DNA from: Apiospora phragmitis
Taxonomy: Eukaryota; Ascomycota; Sordariomycetes; Amphisphaeriales; Apiosporaceae
Assembly: GCA_038363925.1 (NCBI GenBank)
Contig: JAQQWL010000011.1
Coordinates: 5,332,001 to 5,396,000 of the forward strand
Reading direction: 5' to 3'
Length of the DNA: 64,000 bases
Shown: positions 10,566 through 21,778 of the stretch, in pieces
Layout of the letters: every line of letters starts with the position of its first letter
How positions within the stretch are numbered: position 1 is the first letter of the stretch
Translations under genes and position numbers: made by a program
Notes under the pieces: generated by a model
Seen by the model: the letters and a program-made list of their open reading frames with translations, nothing else
Told to the model about the DNA's origin: nothing
The model's database searches: none

Positions 10566-12454
10566 ATGGAAGGTGTCAGGATTATCCTGCTCTATCTGGC
10601 TATTCCCAGTCTGCTGTTCTCAGCGTTGCAGCAGATCTTATCATGGAGGAAGAAGGGCCCCAAGCGGACCATCCCAGGCCCGAAGCAGTATCCTGTTATA
10701 GGACGCGTGCATGATCTAGATCGCTTCTGCATGTGGAAAAAGTTCAAAGAGTGGGCCGACATATATGGGCCGATCTATCGTACAAGCATGCTTGGGCAGC
10801 AGTTCATCATCGTTTCGGACGAAACCATCGCACAGGAGCTACTCGTGAAGAGGGGGCACATCTACTCAGGCCGCCCCCAGATCAGGGCACTCATTGACCA
10901 CAAGACAGGGCCGGGGTATCTCGCCTTGATGGACCGCAATGGTGAGTCACAAGCCAGCCGTGACTATACCTATCTGCCCATCTCTCATAGCGGTTTGCTT
11001 ACATTATATAATACCCTCACAGATACATGGACAAAGCAACGCAAATGGGTTCACGCGGCCATGGCAGACTTCCATCGGGCACACTTCCATGGCGTGATCG
11101 AGGAAGAGGTGAAGCGGTACCTCGCGGTCTTGATGCTGGACCCGGCCAAGTTCCACGCCAACACGCGTGAGCACTGCGGCCGCATCATGAGCCGGCTCGC
11201 CTGGGACGACGCGTCGATCGGCAAGGACAACGGCGACAGCGCCGACTGCACCCTGACGCAGATGTCCGTGTCGGGCCCCATCGTCAACACCATGACCCCG
11301 CTGTGGTCCATCCCGTGGGCCCTGAACCCTTGGAAGAAGTTCGAGCGGGCCCGCGAGGACAACCAGCGCGTCTGGTGGCTCAACTCTCTGAAGCTCGCCA
11401 AACAACGGTACCTAAACGGCAAACTTCCGGCGGAGACTTGGTCGTTCCGGTACCTCGACAACCTCTACAAAGGAGGAAACACGACCCTAGAGCAGAGCGA
11501 GAAGGACGAGGAGTTCGCTAGCTGCATGCTAGGCTTCCACAATCTTGTTGGCGTCGTCACGATTGCCGGCCCGATGCAGTTCTTCCTCATGGCTATGACA
11601 CTGAATCCAGGTATGATGACACAGAGAGAAAGCGATACAGCCAAGAAGATACTAGTATACAATTCCTGACGACCATATGAAACAGAATGGCAGAAGAAAG
11701 CACAAGAAGAGATCGACCGTGTTTGTGGCGACCGGATGCCCACCACGGCCGACTCGGCCGACCTACCGACAGTAAGAGCCTGCCTCAAGGAGACGTTGCG
11801 CTGGCGCTCTGGTGTACCCCTCGGTATGTTTACAAACTTTTTCTTTTCACAATTTCCTCATTCATACTTGGCCTCGGAGCTAACTTGAAATAAATAGGCG
11901 TCCCTCATCAAGCAGAAAGAGACGACGAATACATGGGCGAGAAAATTGCTGCCGGTACTATTGTTCTTGCTTGTGAATGGTACGTTAGACCCTTTGTCCC
12001 AGCGTGAGCTACGCGATTTATCCGTTTTACTTACATTTCCCGCAGGAGTATGAACCGCGTCCCCGAGGTGTACCCGGACCCGGAGAACTTCCACCCGGAG
12101 CGGTACCTGGAGCCCGGCTGGCCGACGTACCAGGAGCCGCTGAGCCGGTACCCGAACTTCCGCGAGGGCAAGGGCATGCACACGTTCGGTTGGGGCCGGC
12201 GGACGTGCCTGGGCCAGCACATCGTCGACGACGAGATGTTCGTCTCGGGCGCCGCCGCGCTGTGGGCCTTCGACCTGACCAAGAAGCGCTGCCCGTCCAC
12301 GGGCCAGGAGATCGACTTCGACTCCGAGGCCACCAACGCCCACGTCATCCTCGAGCCACTGCCGTTCCCCATGGATATCAACCCCCGGAGCGACGAGCGC
12401 GCCGCCCAGGTCCTCGGGGGCTATGCCGGGGTTAGGGAAAAGTTGAAGGTTTAA
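10566..12454 (+). CDS. Cytochrome P450 monooxygenase
   Basis: Five exons (10566-10941, 11023-11610, 11686-11823, 11898-11979, 12046-12454) encode 530 residues, normal for a fungal P450. The N-terminus is a hydrophobic membrane anchor (IILLYLAIPSLLFSAL) followed by a basic patch and the proline-rich hinge IPGPKQYPVIG. The K-helix ExxR is ETLR at 357-360, the PERF-like motif is PERY at 412-415, and the haem loop FGWGRRTCLG places the thiolate ligand at Cys449. The I-helix lacks the usual A/G-G-x-D/E-T-T: the aligned stretch reads LGFHNLVGVVTIAG around residues 295-310, which could alter oxygen activation. It should sit in the endoplasmic reticulum and need a CPR partner. Substrate unknown. The first intron (10942-11022) is 81 nt and stop-free. 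Confidence 0.93.
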
Positions 12455-14653
12455 ATTTGAGTCTTTTAGTAGATCCCAGAACGTCTTTGTTTGTGTACTC
12501 AAGATAGCAGCGCGGGGCCACAGGGGTAATATGCTCAAACTTGCTTGTAGCTACGAACTTTGTATCTCTTTTGGTTGGTGTCTCATGGCGAGCGACTTTG
12601 TGTCCATGTCTCCTTACAAACCATATATATAACAGAAAACTTGTGAGACGAGGAATGAAGTTTGCCTGCACGAAGAAGCTGTAAGAACTTATCGAAAAAC
12701 CAAAATCGGATCGCAGCTTGAGATAATTCGCCAAGTAGTCTTACATACCCTTTTGTATCCAATACTGCCCATCCATGTCGATACGGTGTCCTTTTGGCTC
12801 GTCGTTCCTTTCTCTCCAGTCTCAAGATATCACTAGCTTTAATCTTTGGTATGCCACGGTCTGGAAACAGGATACAAAAAGACTACACACCTTCCAGTCA
12901 TTTATTTAAAATCATGGAATGACGTCTCGTTTTTAATAATGTTCCTCATCGAGCAAGCCTTCACTCTCCCATTGGTTATTATTCATAGCACCTCCTTCAA
13001 TGGGGAGCTTCCTAGTCCTGATATGAGACGTTGTTTGTAAATAGAGCCGCTGAATAACAGCACGGAGCAGTGGAAGCCATCAGATGTCCTTCTTCTTAGT
13101 CAATAGCTCTTCATGCTCCAAAGTGTTCAGACCTTTTGCCAAGCACAACCTGTGGAAACGTTTGTACAAGTGCAGACCGTCGAGATCCAATCAGCCACGT
13201 CCCACCAAGTGGGCGGTGAAACCGGCACACCGAGGACCTGTTTTCTTGGGCTGAATCCTCTGTTTATTTGTTTGTCCAGTACGATGCTATACTCTGGGTC
13301 AGTATAGCCACTCTGGATAGTGACCGATAAACTCTGTTGATTACCCGTGGTTTAACCTTAAAGATACTATACCGAGAGCCCGTATCCGACATATATCAGC
13401 AGTGAACTTTAATTGATATTGCATGTCACAATAATGATAGCCTCCCGTCCCGGACTGCCTTGGTTGAAACAAGGCGATTACTGACGTCGTACATAACCTT
13501 CCGCAACCCATTAGTGCATTAAGCGGACGGTGAAAAGCCCCAATAACAAGGGCCGCGGGTAAGAGAAGCCTATTCTTCCAGAAGGGACGGAAAGGGGTAT
13601 ATCTCCGATGCGCAGTCAATATGATGGTCATCGCCATGCTCTGTATGACAGGTGGGGAGGGTATATCATCTGCTGTGTGGTCGTAACAGTTTTTACTCGT
13701 GCGTCTCTTGCCTAAAAACCAAGTAGGATGTGTCCGTGTTTGGTGGTTGCCCCCCTTGTTTCTTTCTGATCTCCCCGGAACCACCCCGGAGTCTTCCACA
13801 GGGTCCCCGCTAGAATTGCCGGATATCTTTCGGTTCCGCTAGAAGTCTACAGGCCATGCAGGGTATCCCCGCATTCAATCAAGAGGCATTATCCCTGTTT
13901 CCATCATGGGGAATAAAGACTTGGGATGCCGGTTATCCCCGGATCCGCGTCTACGGGCCCCCCACTCGGCCTAGTTGCATGCATACCAAAGATTCGGGGG
14001 CGACCATCGCACATTTGTATGATAGATGGTTGTGAAAATCGACTCACATTTAGTATGAAGAAGGATAGAGCCTGACAGATCGGAGTCAGCATACCCCGAT
14101 GCAGATGCGGTCATCTTTCACTGTCAGCCAGCCTGCACACTGCAATACTTGTCATTGACCGACATTGCCCCCCAAAAGAATAACCACAAGGGCCAGGCGA
14201 CTCCCATCCTCTCTGTTGGAAACATATACACATTACGAGCAGAAAAATCAATCTGCCGAAGATGTGGGCCAATCGAACGGACCAGCAGTTTTGCCCAATC
14301 CCTGTACATCGTAGCTCGGTCTCGATATAGACTAAACACATACCAAACATAGCCTGCCTACCGATGAACTTCTGACTCGGCTATGGAAGTATCGACAGAC
14401 TCAGGAGGAGAGACATGGCAATGCCTCTATCAGAGAGAAGCATCGCCATCCCCGGAAGATGTTGGTTGTATATCACCATGCCACCCATCATCCTGTGAAC
14501 ATCCCGTGTTTGGTTCCTCACCATGTTGAGGAAATATTTGACTTCATTTCTTGAACCAACCCTTTGGCTTTCATTTCTTCAGTCGGCAGTGCCTGGACTT
14601 GGACACCTCTCCCCCTTTTTCTAAAATCCCGTGATAACACCTAAGTAGGCACC
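12455..14653. other. Intergenic, no gene recognised
   Basis: 2.2 kb. The longest frame (13341-13799, minus) has no family-like features. Base composition is ordinary, so this is not part of the RIP block. The last few hundred bases should hold the permease promoter. Confidence 0.55.
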
Positions 14654-16742
14654 ATGGCGAGACTTGACATGAAAGAAAAGGTCGAGTGGGCAAAAGATGT
14701 TATACGAACCGACACGACCACAAACAGGGTCAAGAGCTTTGTCGTTACCGGCACCCCCAAGCTCCCCAGCGCGGCCGGGCAGTACCTCCTCGGGAAGTTC
14801 CCCATCGTCCAATGGCTCCCGCGCTACCACCCTTCGTGGCTTGTACAGGACTTCACGGCCGGCCTGACGATCGGCGTGCTTCTGATCCCTCAAGGCCTCG
14901 CGTATGCCAAGATTGCTACGATACCGATCGAGAACGGGCTGTATTCCGGCTGGATCCCCGCAGTCATGGCCGTTCTCATGGGGACGTCAAAAGGTGCGTT
15001 TATTTCATCCCATAAATATTACGACATGCCAAGTTCGCCGACGATTCTGACGATGATAGTGTAGACCTGTAGTCAGGTCCGACCTCCATCTTGGGTCTTT
15101 TAACTTCGGAGATCGTCCACAATCTCTCGGCCGAGTACAGCCCCACGGCCATTGCTAGTGCCGTCGCGTTCATGGTCGGGGTATACAATCTTCTGCTGGG
15201 GCTCTCCGGGTTAGGCTTCCTGTTGGAATTCGTCTCGGTCCCTGTGCTCACCGGCTTCATCTCTGCGACCTCGTTGACCATTGGCTTCGGTCAACTTGGA
15301 AGCCTGGTCGGTCTTAACGATACCCCTGACGGCATCTTCAGCACCATAAGATACGTGCTGGAAAGACTCCCTCATTGGTGAGTAATCCGGCCTATATAGT
15401 TCTGCCCCCCTATATACTGCCCAAGATCTGACTGGCATTTGTGTGCTTATAAAGGGATGGACCTACCTGCGCCATTGGGTTCGGAACTGTCGCTATCCTC
15501 CTCGCCCTCGAGAAGATAGGAAAGACATGGGGCAAGAAGAACGTCGTCATCAAGTATATCGCGTCCAGCCGTGCCGTATTCGTCATGGTCATCTTCACTC
15601 TCGTCAGTTTCTTGGTCAATAAGGACCGTGGTGCGAAGCCCCTCTGGTCCATCACCAAGGTCAAGACGCAGGGAATCGCCGCCCCGAAAGCCCACGACAC
15701 CGAGCTGCTCATGAAGGTTGCCTCCCGGGCCTTCGCTCCACTGGTAGCGTGTGCTCTGGAGCACTTGGCCGTGGGCAAAGCATTCGGGCGGCGCAATGGC
15801 TATACAATCGATCAGACCCAGGTAGGAGGCGATCAAGCATTGTTATACATTTTCTGGTGTATTAGCGGATGCTAACCTTCGGTCGCTGCCGTCTCAGGAG
15901 CTCAACTATCTCGGATTCACGAACGTGATCAACAGTTTCTTCAGTGTGATGCCGATAAGCGGTTCTATGTCCCGCACAGCGGTAAACTCCGAATGTCGCG
16001 TCAAAAGCCCGCTGAACGGGATGGTCACGGCCGGCTTCATTCTACTGACTATCTACGTCCTTTCACCCGCGCTGTTCTGGCTGCCCAAGGCCACGCTTTC
16101 TGCTATCATCGTGAGTTCCCTATCTAAGCCCTTATTGGTTGCTGCAAGTTGCTCCATCTGACACATTTACGTCCAGATCATGGCAGTCGTTCATCTGTTC
16201 GGTCCTGTATCGCTCTTCTACCGCTATTGGCGTGTCTCCTTTGCCGATTTCGTGGCATCGATGCTGTCCTTCTGGATGGCTATATTTGTCTCAGCTGAGA
16301 TCGGCATCGGCGTTGCCGTGGCATGGTCCGTCATCTACACGCTCCTGCGCTCCGCCTTCGTCAAGCCTTTGGTGCAATTCGACGGCAACGGCGACTGTAG
16401 CGGCGGCGAGCCCGGCCCCTCCTCCTTCAGGGCGGCGGCGTTCTCGTCCAACTCCAATGAAAAGCCGGACGACGGAGGGGTGAACTTGAGCGACAATTTC
16501 GCCCAGACCACCGCGGCCACGGCCGCCTCCTCCTGAAGATCCCGAGCAACACCATCGTCATCCAATTCACCGACGCGCTCTTCTTCCCCAACGCGCAGCG
16601 CAGCAAATGCACCGCCCTCGAGGCCATTCAGCTCGTCTACGACGAAACCACACGCTCCACCACATCTCCATCATCGGATAGCGAGCGGTCCTCCTTCTTC
16701 CAGAATACCTCACCACTCTCGGGGTCGTCCTTGAACAAATGA
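14654..16742 (+). pseudogene. SulP-family sulfate permease, disrupted
   Basis: Exons can be traced at 14654-14992, about 15065 or 15077-15377, 15455-15821, 15898-16110 and 16177 onward. They encode a SulP anion transporter: the conserved start of the membrane domain (PSWLVQDFTAGLTIGVLLIPQGLAYA), then GPTSILGLL, NSFFSVMPISGSMSRTAVN and the C-terminal STAS-domain strand IVIQFTDALFFPNAQ. Three problems are visible. Using the first acceptor (15064), the conserved KDLxSGPTS motif carries TAG in place of a sense codon; a second acceptor (15076) avoids it but loses three conserved residues. The main frame stops at 16534-16536, while the STAS strand lies in another frame (about 16530-16742). The STAS domain ends early, overlapping the antisense oxalate decarboxylase. 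Intron 15378-15454 uses an AAG acceptor. Functional uptake of sulfate is unlikely unless the lesions are sequencing errors. Confidence 0.8.
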
Positions 16743-18135
16743 TCGACGACCATCTTCTTGGGCGTCCCGCCCATCCACTGAAACAGGGAGAAGTCGAGGA
16801 ACTCGTCAGCGCGGAAAACCTCCAGCATCTCCACGGGCTCGTCGCCGATGTTCTCCACGAAGTGGCCGTTGTTGCGCGGTACGATACCGACATCGCCAGG
16901 CACGTAATCGAAAGTGCGGGCAGTGCCTTCCGCAGCGAAGATGGTGATGCGGGCGCGACCTTTGATGAAGAAAGACCACTCGTCGGCGTTGGGGTGCCAG
17001 TGCATCTCTCGAATGGCCCCAGGCTGAATAGTGACATGGGCGGCGGCCACCGTCTTGGAGACGGCGAAGTTCTTGGAATCGGTTATGCGCACTTTCCCCA
17101 CCGCTCGTCTTCTTGGGTTCTTGATCCAACATGCGATGGGTGAAGTTGTACTTGGATTTCTTCACACCCTTGCCTGTTGGCCTCTCCTCCTCGATGGAGC
17201 CGGGATTAGTGCCTTGGAAAATATACTTCTCACTATCTGGGATGTGGGCAAAGATTTCTGGCGCCAAGTCGAAGTTCTTGGCGATGACCGACTTGGGAGT
17301 GTGAGCTGTGGTAGAGTCAGTTGTCCATATCGTAAGTGGGAACACCTGGGATTTCATACCAAGCCAGTCACTAAGAATGAAAGTAGACTCTTCCGAGAAG
17401 TTCCCATCGTCAAAGATGAGAAGAAACTCAGTACCATTGGGACTCAGACCTTGAAGCGAATGAGGAACGCCGCTGGGGAAATACCAGAGGTCGCCCTTTT
17501 TCAAGTCATCCATGAAATTACCCCCTTCATAATCGATGGCAGTGACACGGACTTCTCCGTCTAGGATATAAGCCCACTCGGCTTCCTTGTGCCAATGAAG
17601 CTCCCGTATAACACCTTCATCCAGCCGCATGTTCACGGCAGCCAATTCCACACTGGAGCCGAGCTCGCGGACAGTGGTCTGTCGCGTCCAGCCCCCTTCC
17701 TGCAGCGATGTGTTAGCAGCGGGTGAATGAGTAAGAGGCCAAGTCGCTTTCGTGGCTCGAGGGATGAACTGACCTCAATTCTCACATGAGAATCGGCAAA
17801 ACTCCAGCGCATGTTGTTCATATTGCCGTGATCGGTAGACGGTGGGCGCACCATATCCGGACCCTGCCGGGATCGCTCCCAGTTCCAGGGGCCCAACACG
17901 GAAGCGCCCAGGCCATTACGGTAGGGCAAGGATCTAATTTGTCGCCGACTGAGTCGACTGCTTTATCAAGAGGATCCTTGAAGCCGGGGGTATAAGGAGA
18001 CTTGCTCTTCCCAAAATTGGAAGGCAGTGAATGGCCATCCAACAGCCGTTGGCGCTGGCTGTCCTGAACAGGGACAGCGCGCCCAACCTCACTCAGCGCC
18101 GCGCTGAGAATTAATAACGAGCTTGTCAGTTGCAT
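16637..18135 (-). pseudogene. Bicupin oxalate decarboxylase, two 1-nt frameshifts
   Basis: ATG 18135 begins a secretion signal (MQLTSSLLILSAALSEVGRA) followed by a linker. Introns lie at 17700-17773 and 17306-17359 (the latter 54 nt, stop-free). Cupin 1 has the metal site LHWHKEAEW and GVPHSLQGL; cupin 2 has MHWHPNADEW and NNGHFVENIG. The lid motif reads SEEST, close to the SENST of bacterial oxalate decarboxylase, where Glu is the proton donor. The enzyme converts oxalate to formate and CO2 using manganese and is secreted in fungi. Two lesions break the frame: a base is missing at about 17929-17931, between KLDP and PYRNG, and a base is extra at about 17092-17096, between SGGE and VRITDSKNF. 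On either side the protein continues normally in another frame. The TAG at 16637 lies within the tail of the convergent permease. Confidence 0.85.
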
Positions 18136-19924
18136 TGTGTGATCGAGTGTTGATAGTGTTGACGATGCCCAACCCACCAAGTAGAGGATGTAGATAAGAG
18201 AGAATCAAGTCTGGGCTACGGTAAGGTTACCTGTTGGGTTAAGACCTAACCTTACATATGAAGTACGAACGTCAATGGGCGAGAGCAACTGCAACTCCCA
18301 GTTGACGTATGCGATCAATCATGCTTGACGCTCGAGTGGGGATACGAACAGGGATCACACAAGGTCTCGTCATGACTACTCGCATGCCGACCAACGGTGA
18401 CAAAAGCACCCACCAGCCTACATGCCGAATGTTCGCCGCGGACGAGTGTAGCACGGCTTGAGCTGGAAAGGCTTAGACCGAGAAGAGAAGTCGGGTCAGT
18501 GTACGAGATGCTGGTCAACACCATCTACTAGAGCTTCTGCTGCTGGCTGCGTTTTCAGGACTGGAACCTTGGCGATCACGACAAGGCCCATACCACACGT
18601 GTAGACGTATGTATGTACGTGTACCTAGTGCAATGCAGCAAGCATGAAATATCCAAACCTAGGTAGTGGGGGTGCTAGATAATCGGTCTGCGGGGTAGTA
18701 TATGCAGGCCATCTCTACCTATGGACAGAGACGAAGCATTCCTCATAGCCAACAGCTTGCAATTGTCCAAGAGATCAGTATCTCGCCATGCCGGATTAGC
18801 CGTGTTAGTGTCGTCCGCGGTCGTGGTGGCCGGAGGCCGCGTGTTATAGCCCACAGTATAGGCCCGTGTGTCGGATCGCGGCATTCTACGCGGTGAATTT
18901 CTTGCGGTCTTCCCAGTTCGATCCGGGGAAGAGGAGTCGTATGCCGAGAAAGACGGATTGGCGCGCAAGAAGGTTGATGACTCTTTTGTCAAATCAGACC
19001 AAGTTGGGAGGACCAAATTCATAACACCCCAACTCGGCCCCAAAAAGTGTCGTTCATGTTAGCCCTCGACCGGCTTTGCCTGATGTGTTAGTTTCGGAAG
19101 TTACTCAAGACGTGCTTCCACACACAGAAAGGAAGAGGTATTGCCGCTCCAAAGTGTTCTTGACAACCACGCTACAAAGTTTGGACGAAGGTGTTTCTGG
19201 TGGCTTGAAGTTCAGAATGCACAATTATATACAACTTTTTTACTATACAGACCCTGAAGGTTTGACTGTCCTACGAGATATTGCACGACATGCTTCAGCT
19301 ACGAAGAAGCACCGACTGCAGGTCAATTGACGCCGATAGAGGGGCCGAGTGTTGGCCTGGAAAAGAATCTAGAACGATATTTTAGCTTTACGTGAGATGT
19401 CCATCAATGGCTGCAACTGGTTCCTTGACCTATCGCTTGAGGCTTTGACTGCGCGTCATTCATGTTGGGTAGCAGCTGAGCGTTGTCGCCTTACCTGGAG
19501 GTTAGGAGGTGGAGGTAGCTGAGATATCAGCCCCTGGTGCTACAGAGGCCCTGGCCAACTGAAACAGTGAAACAGGGCAGGTATTGTTAGGTATTGCCCC
19601 ACCTGGAATGGAGAACCAGAACCGCTAGAACAGCTGGAACAGTCAACACTCGGCATCCAATTCCCGATGCAGAAGCAGCCAGTCAGCCAGTCTAGATCCC
19701 GCGATCTGGTTTTTTAGATTAGGCGGACTGAAGAGCTTGAACCGATAAGTAATCGTTCTGCCAACATACGTCACAGATTGGTCCGAGTCAGCCTCTATTG
19801 AGACGGGCTGTTTGGTCAATCTATTTGAGCATTCCCTCGAGAAATACCTCGTCCGGAACCATCACGGCTGCTGGTTTTTGCTTCTCTTATCATTGCGCAT
19901 TCTGTCCAGCCTAAATACTACGTC
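18136..19924. other. Intergenic, no gene recognised
   Basis: 1.8 kb with ordinary composition. It contains the presumed promoters of the minus-strand oxalate decarboxylase and the plus-strand DUF1275 gene. Short open frames here have no family-like features. Confidence 0.55.
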
Positions 19925-20807
19925 ATGCCATCCTCCAGCGCCTACGGTTCGCTCAGGAGTCACTCCAGACCAACTACCCGCCGCAACGCCGACGAAGAGC
20001 AACCTTTGCTGGGTAGGAATTTGGCGAAAAACTCGGTATGGCGCGAGAAGTTGACTGTCGATGTCCACCGTGATTGGGCAGATGTGGTCTTGCTGCTGTG
20101 CTATATCATTACTGGGCTGCTAGACAGTGCTGCCATATCTACCTGGGGTTCCTTCGTCTCCATGCAAACAGGTGCCTCTCATTGCAACCCAGGTGCAATG
20201 CTGAATTTGAATGCTAATTATGCTTTCTGCAGGGAATACGGTGTATATCGGCCTCGGATTGGCTGCCCCAAATGAGTCGAAGCGCTGGGTCAAGTCTGGT
20301 CTCTCGCTGATCTCGTTCTGCGTGGGCTCATTCTGCTTCAGTCGCTTCCACCGGCGCTTCTCGCCCTGCCGGCGCTGGGTGCTGTGCGCTTCGTTCTTGG
20401 TCCAGATGGCCTTCATCATCGCCGCGGCCAGCGTCATGACATTCGCGCCCGCCGCCGCCGAAGAAAAGGACAGCACCAGCTGGAACGTCCTGGTCCCCAT
20501 GGCCCTGGTCGCCTTCCAGAGCTGCGGCCAAGCCGTCGCGAGCCGGGCGCTCAAGTACAACTCGCTTACCAGCGTCGTGCTGACGAGCATCTACTGCGAT
20601 CTCTTCTCGGACACGCAGCTGTTCGCGTTCGACAACACGGAGAGGAACCGACGCGTGGGTGCGCCCCTCCTGCTCCTTTCTGGCGCTGTCATGGGCGGTC
20701 TACTGGCTCGCAGCGCTGTCGGTACGGCTGGGGTTTTATGGATTGCCGCCGGGCTCAAGCTCCTTGCTGCCATCACATGGTTCCTCTGGCCGGCTGCAGA
20801 TCAATGA
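19925..20807 (+). CDS. DUF1275 family integral membrane protein
   Basis: Two exons (19925-20171, 20233-20807) joined in frame across a 61-nt intron give 273 residues. The soluble N-terminus includes the acidic dileucine-like DEEQPLLG. Membrane segments follow: VVLLLCYIITGLLDSAAIS, then the loop STWGSFVSMQTGNTVYIGLGLA, then SLISFCVGSFCF, VLCASFLVQMAFIIAAASVM, the conserved NVLVPMALVAFQSCGQAVASR and two closing hydrophobic stretches. The MQTGNT loop and the QSxGQ segment are typical of DUF1275 (YoaK-like) proteins, a broadly distributed family without an established biochemical role. The N-terminal motif hints at endosomal or vacuolar sorting, which is inference. The start is the first ATG before the conserved part. 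Confidence 0.85.
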
Positions 20808-21778
20808 AAACTTCGGTACTAGATCTGGCGAGATACGACGATGCCTCCAGGGGCAGCGAGCAGGGAGGGTGTTTTTGTACCAGTAGATAGATCCACCCGT
20901 CTGGGCTAATACTATGTAAAATACCAATAACGCAATCAAAATTCTAGAGCTAAGCACGTGCAAGTTTCACGATGTATCTTCTCTCGACTTGATACTTATC
21001 TGAACCAACAATACTTATACATGTAGAAAGTGAATCTGAGTTTATAGAGTGCGGTAAGATAAGATGTAGCTTGCACGAGCAGAGACCACCGTCATCGTGC
21101 AGCGCTGTGGGGCATGAGTTCCATAGGCCTCCGCAACCCCCAGCCCAGCGGGATGGCTCGCAACTCGGCAGTTGAGTAGGTAATGTAGGCCTAGAACAAC
21201 CCCACGAGATCTACAGCTGAAGCCTCATAGATAGGACTCGGCCGCAGATATGTATTGTATCTCCATTTGATACTTTATGTAACCTACCTAAATGCTCCTA
21301 GTGATGTATCAAATCTATCAGCTAATAAACTGACTTATTAGATGGCCGGGGAAATAGCCCGGGCACAACCTCCCCTCGCTCACTCTACTTGTCCCTGGCT
21401 GGATCATACCTGGCATATGCAGGTGCTTCAGGTACGTTGCTGCTTCCTTCCATGTTTTCCTCTTGGGCTTGCTCAGGATCGTTTGATCTTTGCATGTTTG
21501 CATGTTTGCCAACGCAGGACCGGCCTTTCGTATATGCAACTCGGCAGCCTGCGCCTTCTTGTCATATCTTGTCATACGTAAGGATGTGATATGTCCATAT
21601 TCCTTGTGCATATGATGATAGTTGCCCCGCTCTTCCGAGCTGCTGCTCACCGTACGCCGCCAAGGTTCTCTCTCCCATCCCTAGATTATTTTGTGCAAAA
21701 GACCCTCAAGCCGGTGGAACTCGTTAGCAAATCTCCTACCTTGAAAAACGTAACCGTTACTCAAAAACCAATCCCACC
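20808..21778. other. Intergenic, no gene recognised
   Basis: 971 bp. It holds the 3' end of the DUF1275 gene and the promoter of the dehydrogenase gene. Only short, unconvincing frames are present. Confidence 0.55.

Noticed and set aside
13341..13799. 152-codon minus-strand frame
   Set aside because: No domain, no codon bias and no splice context; more likely chance in intergenic DNA.
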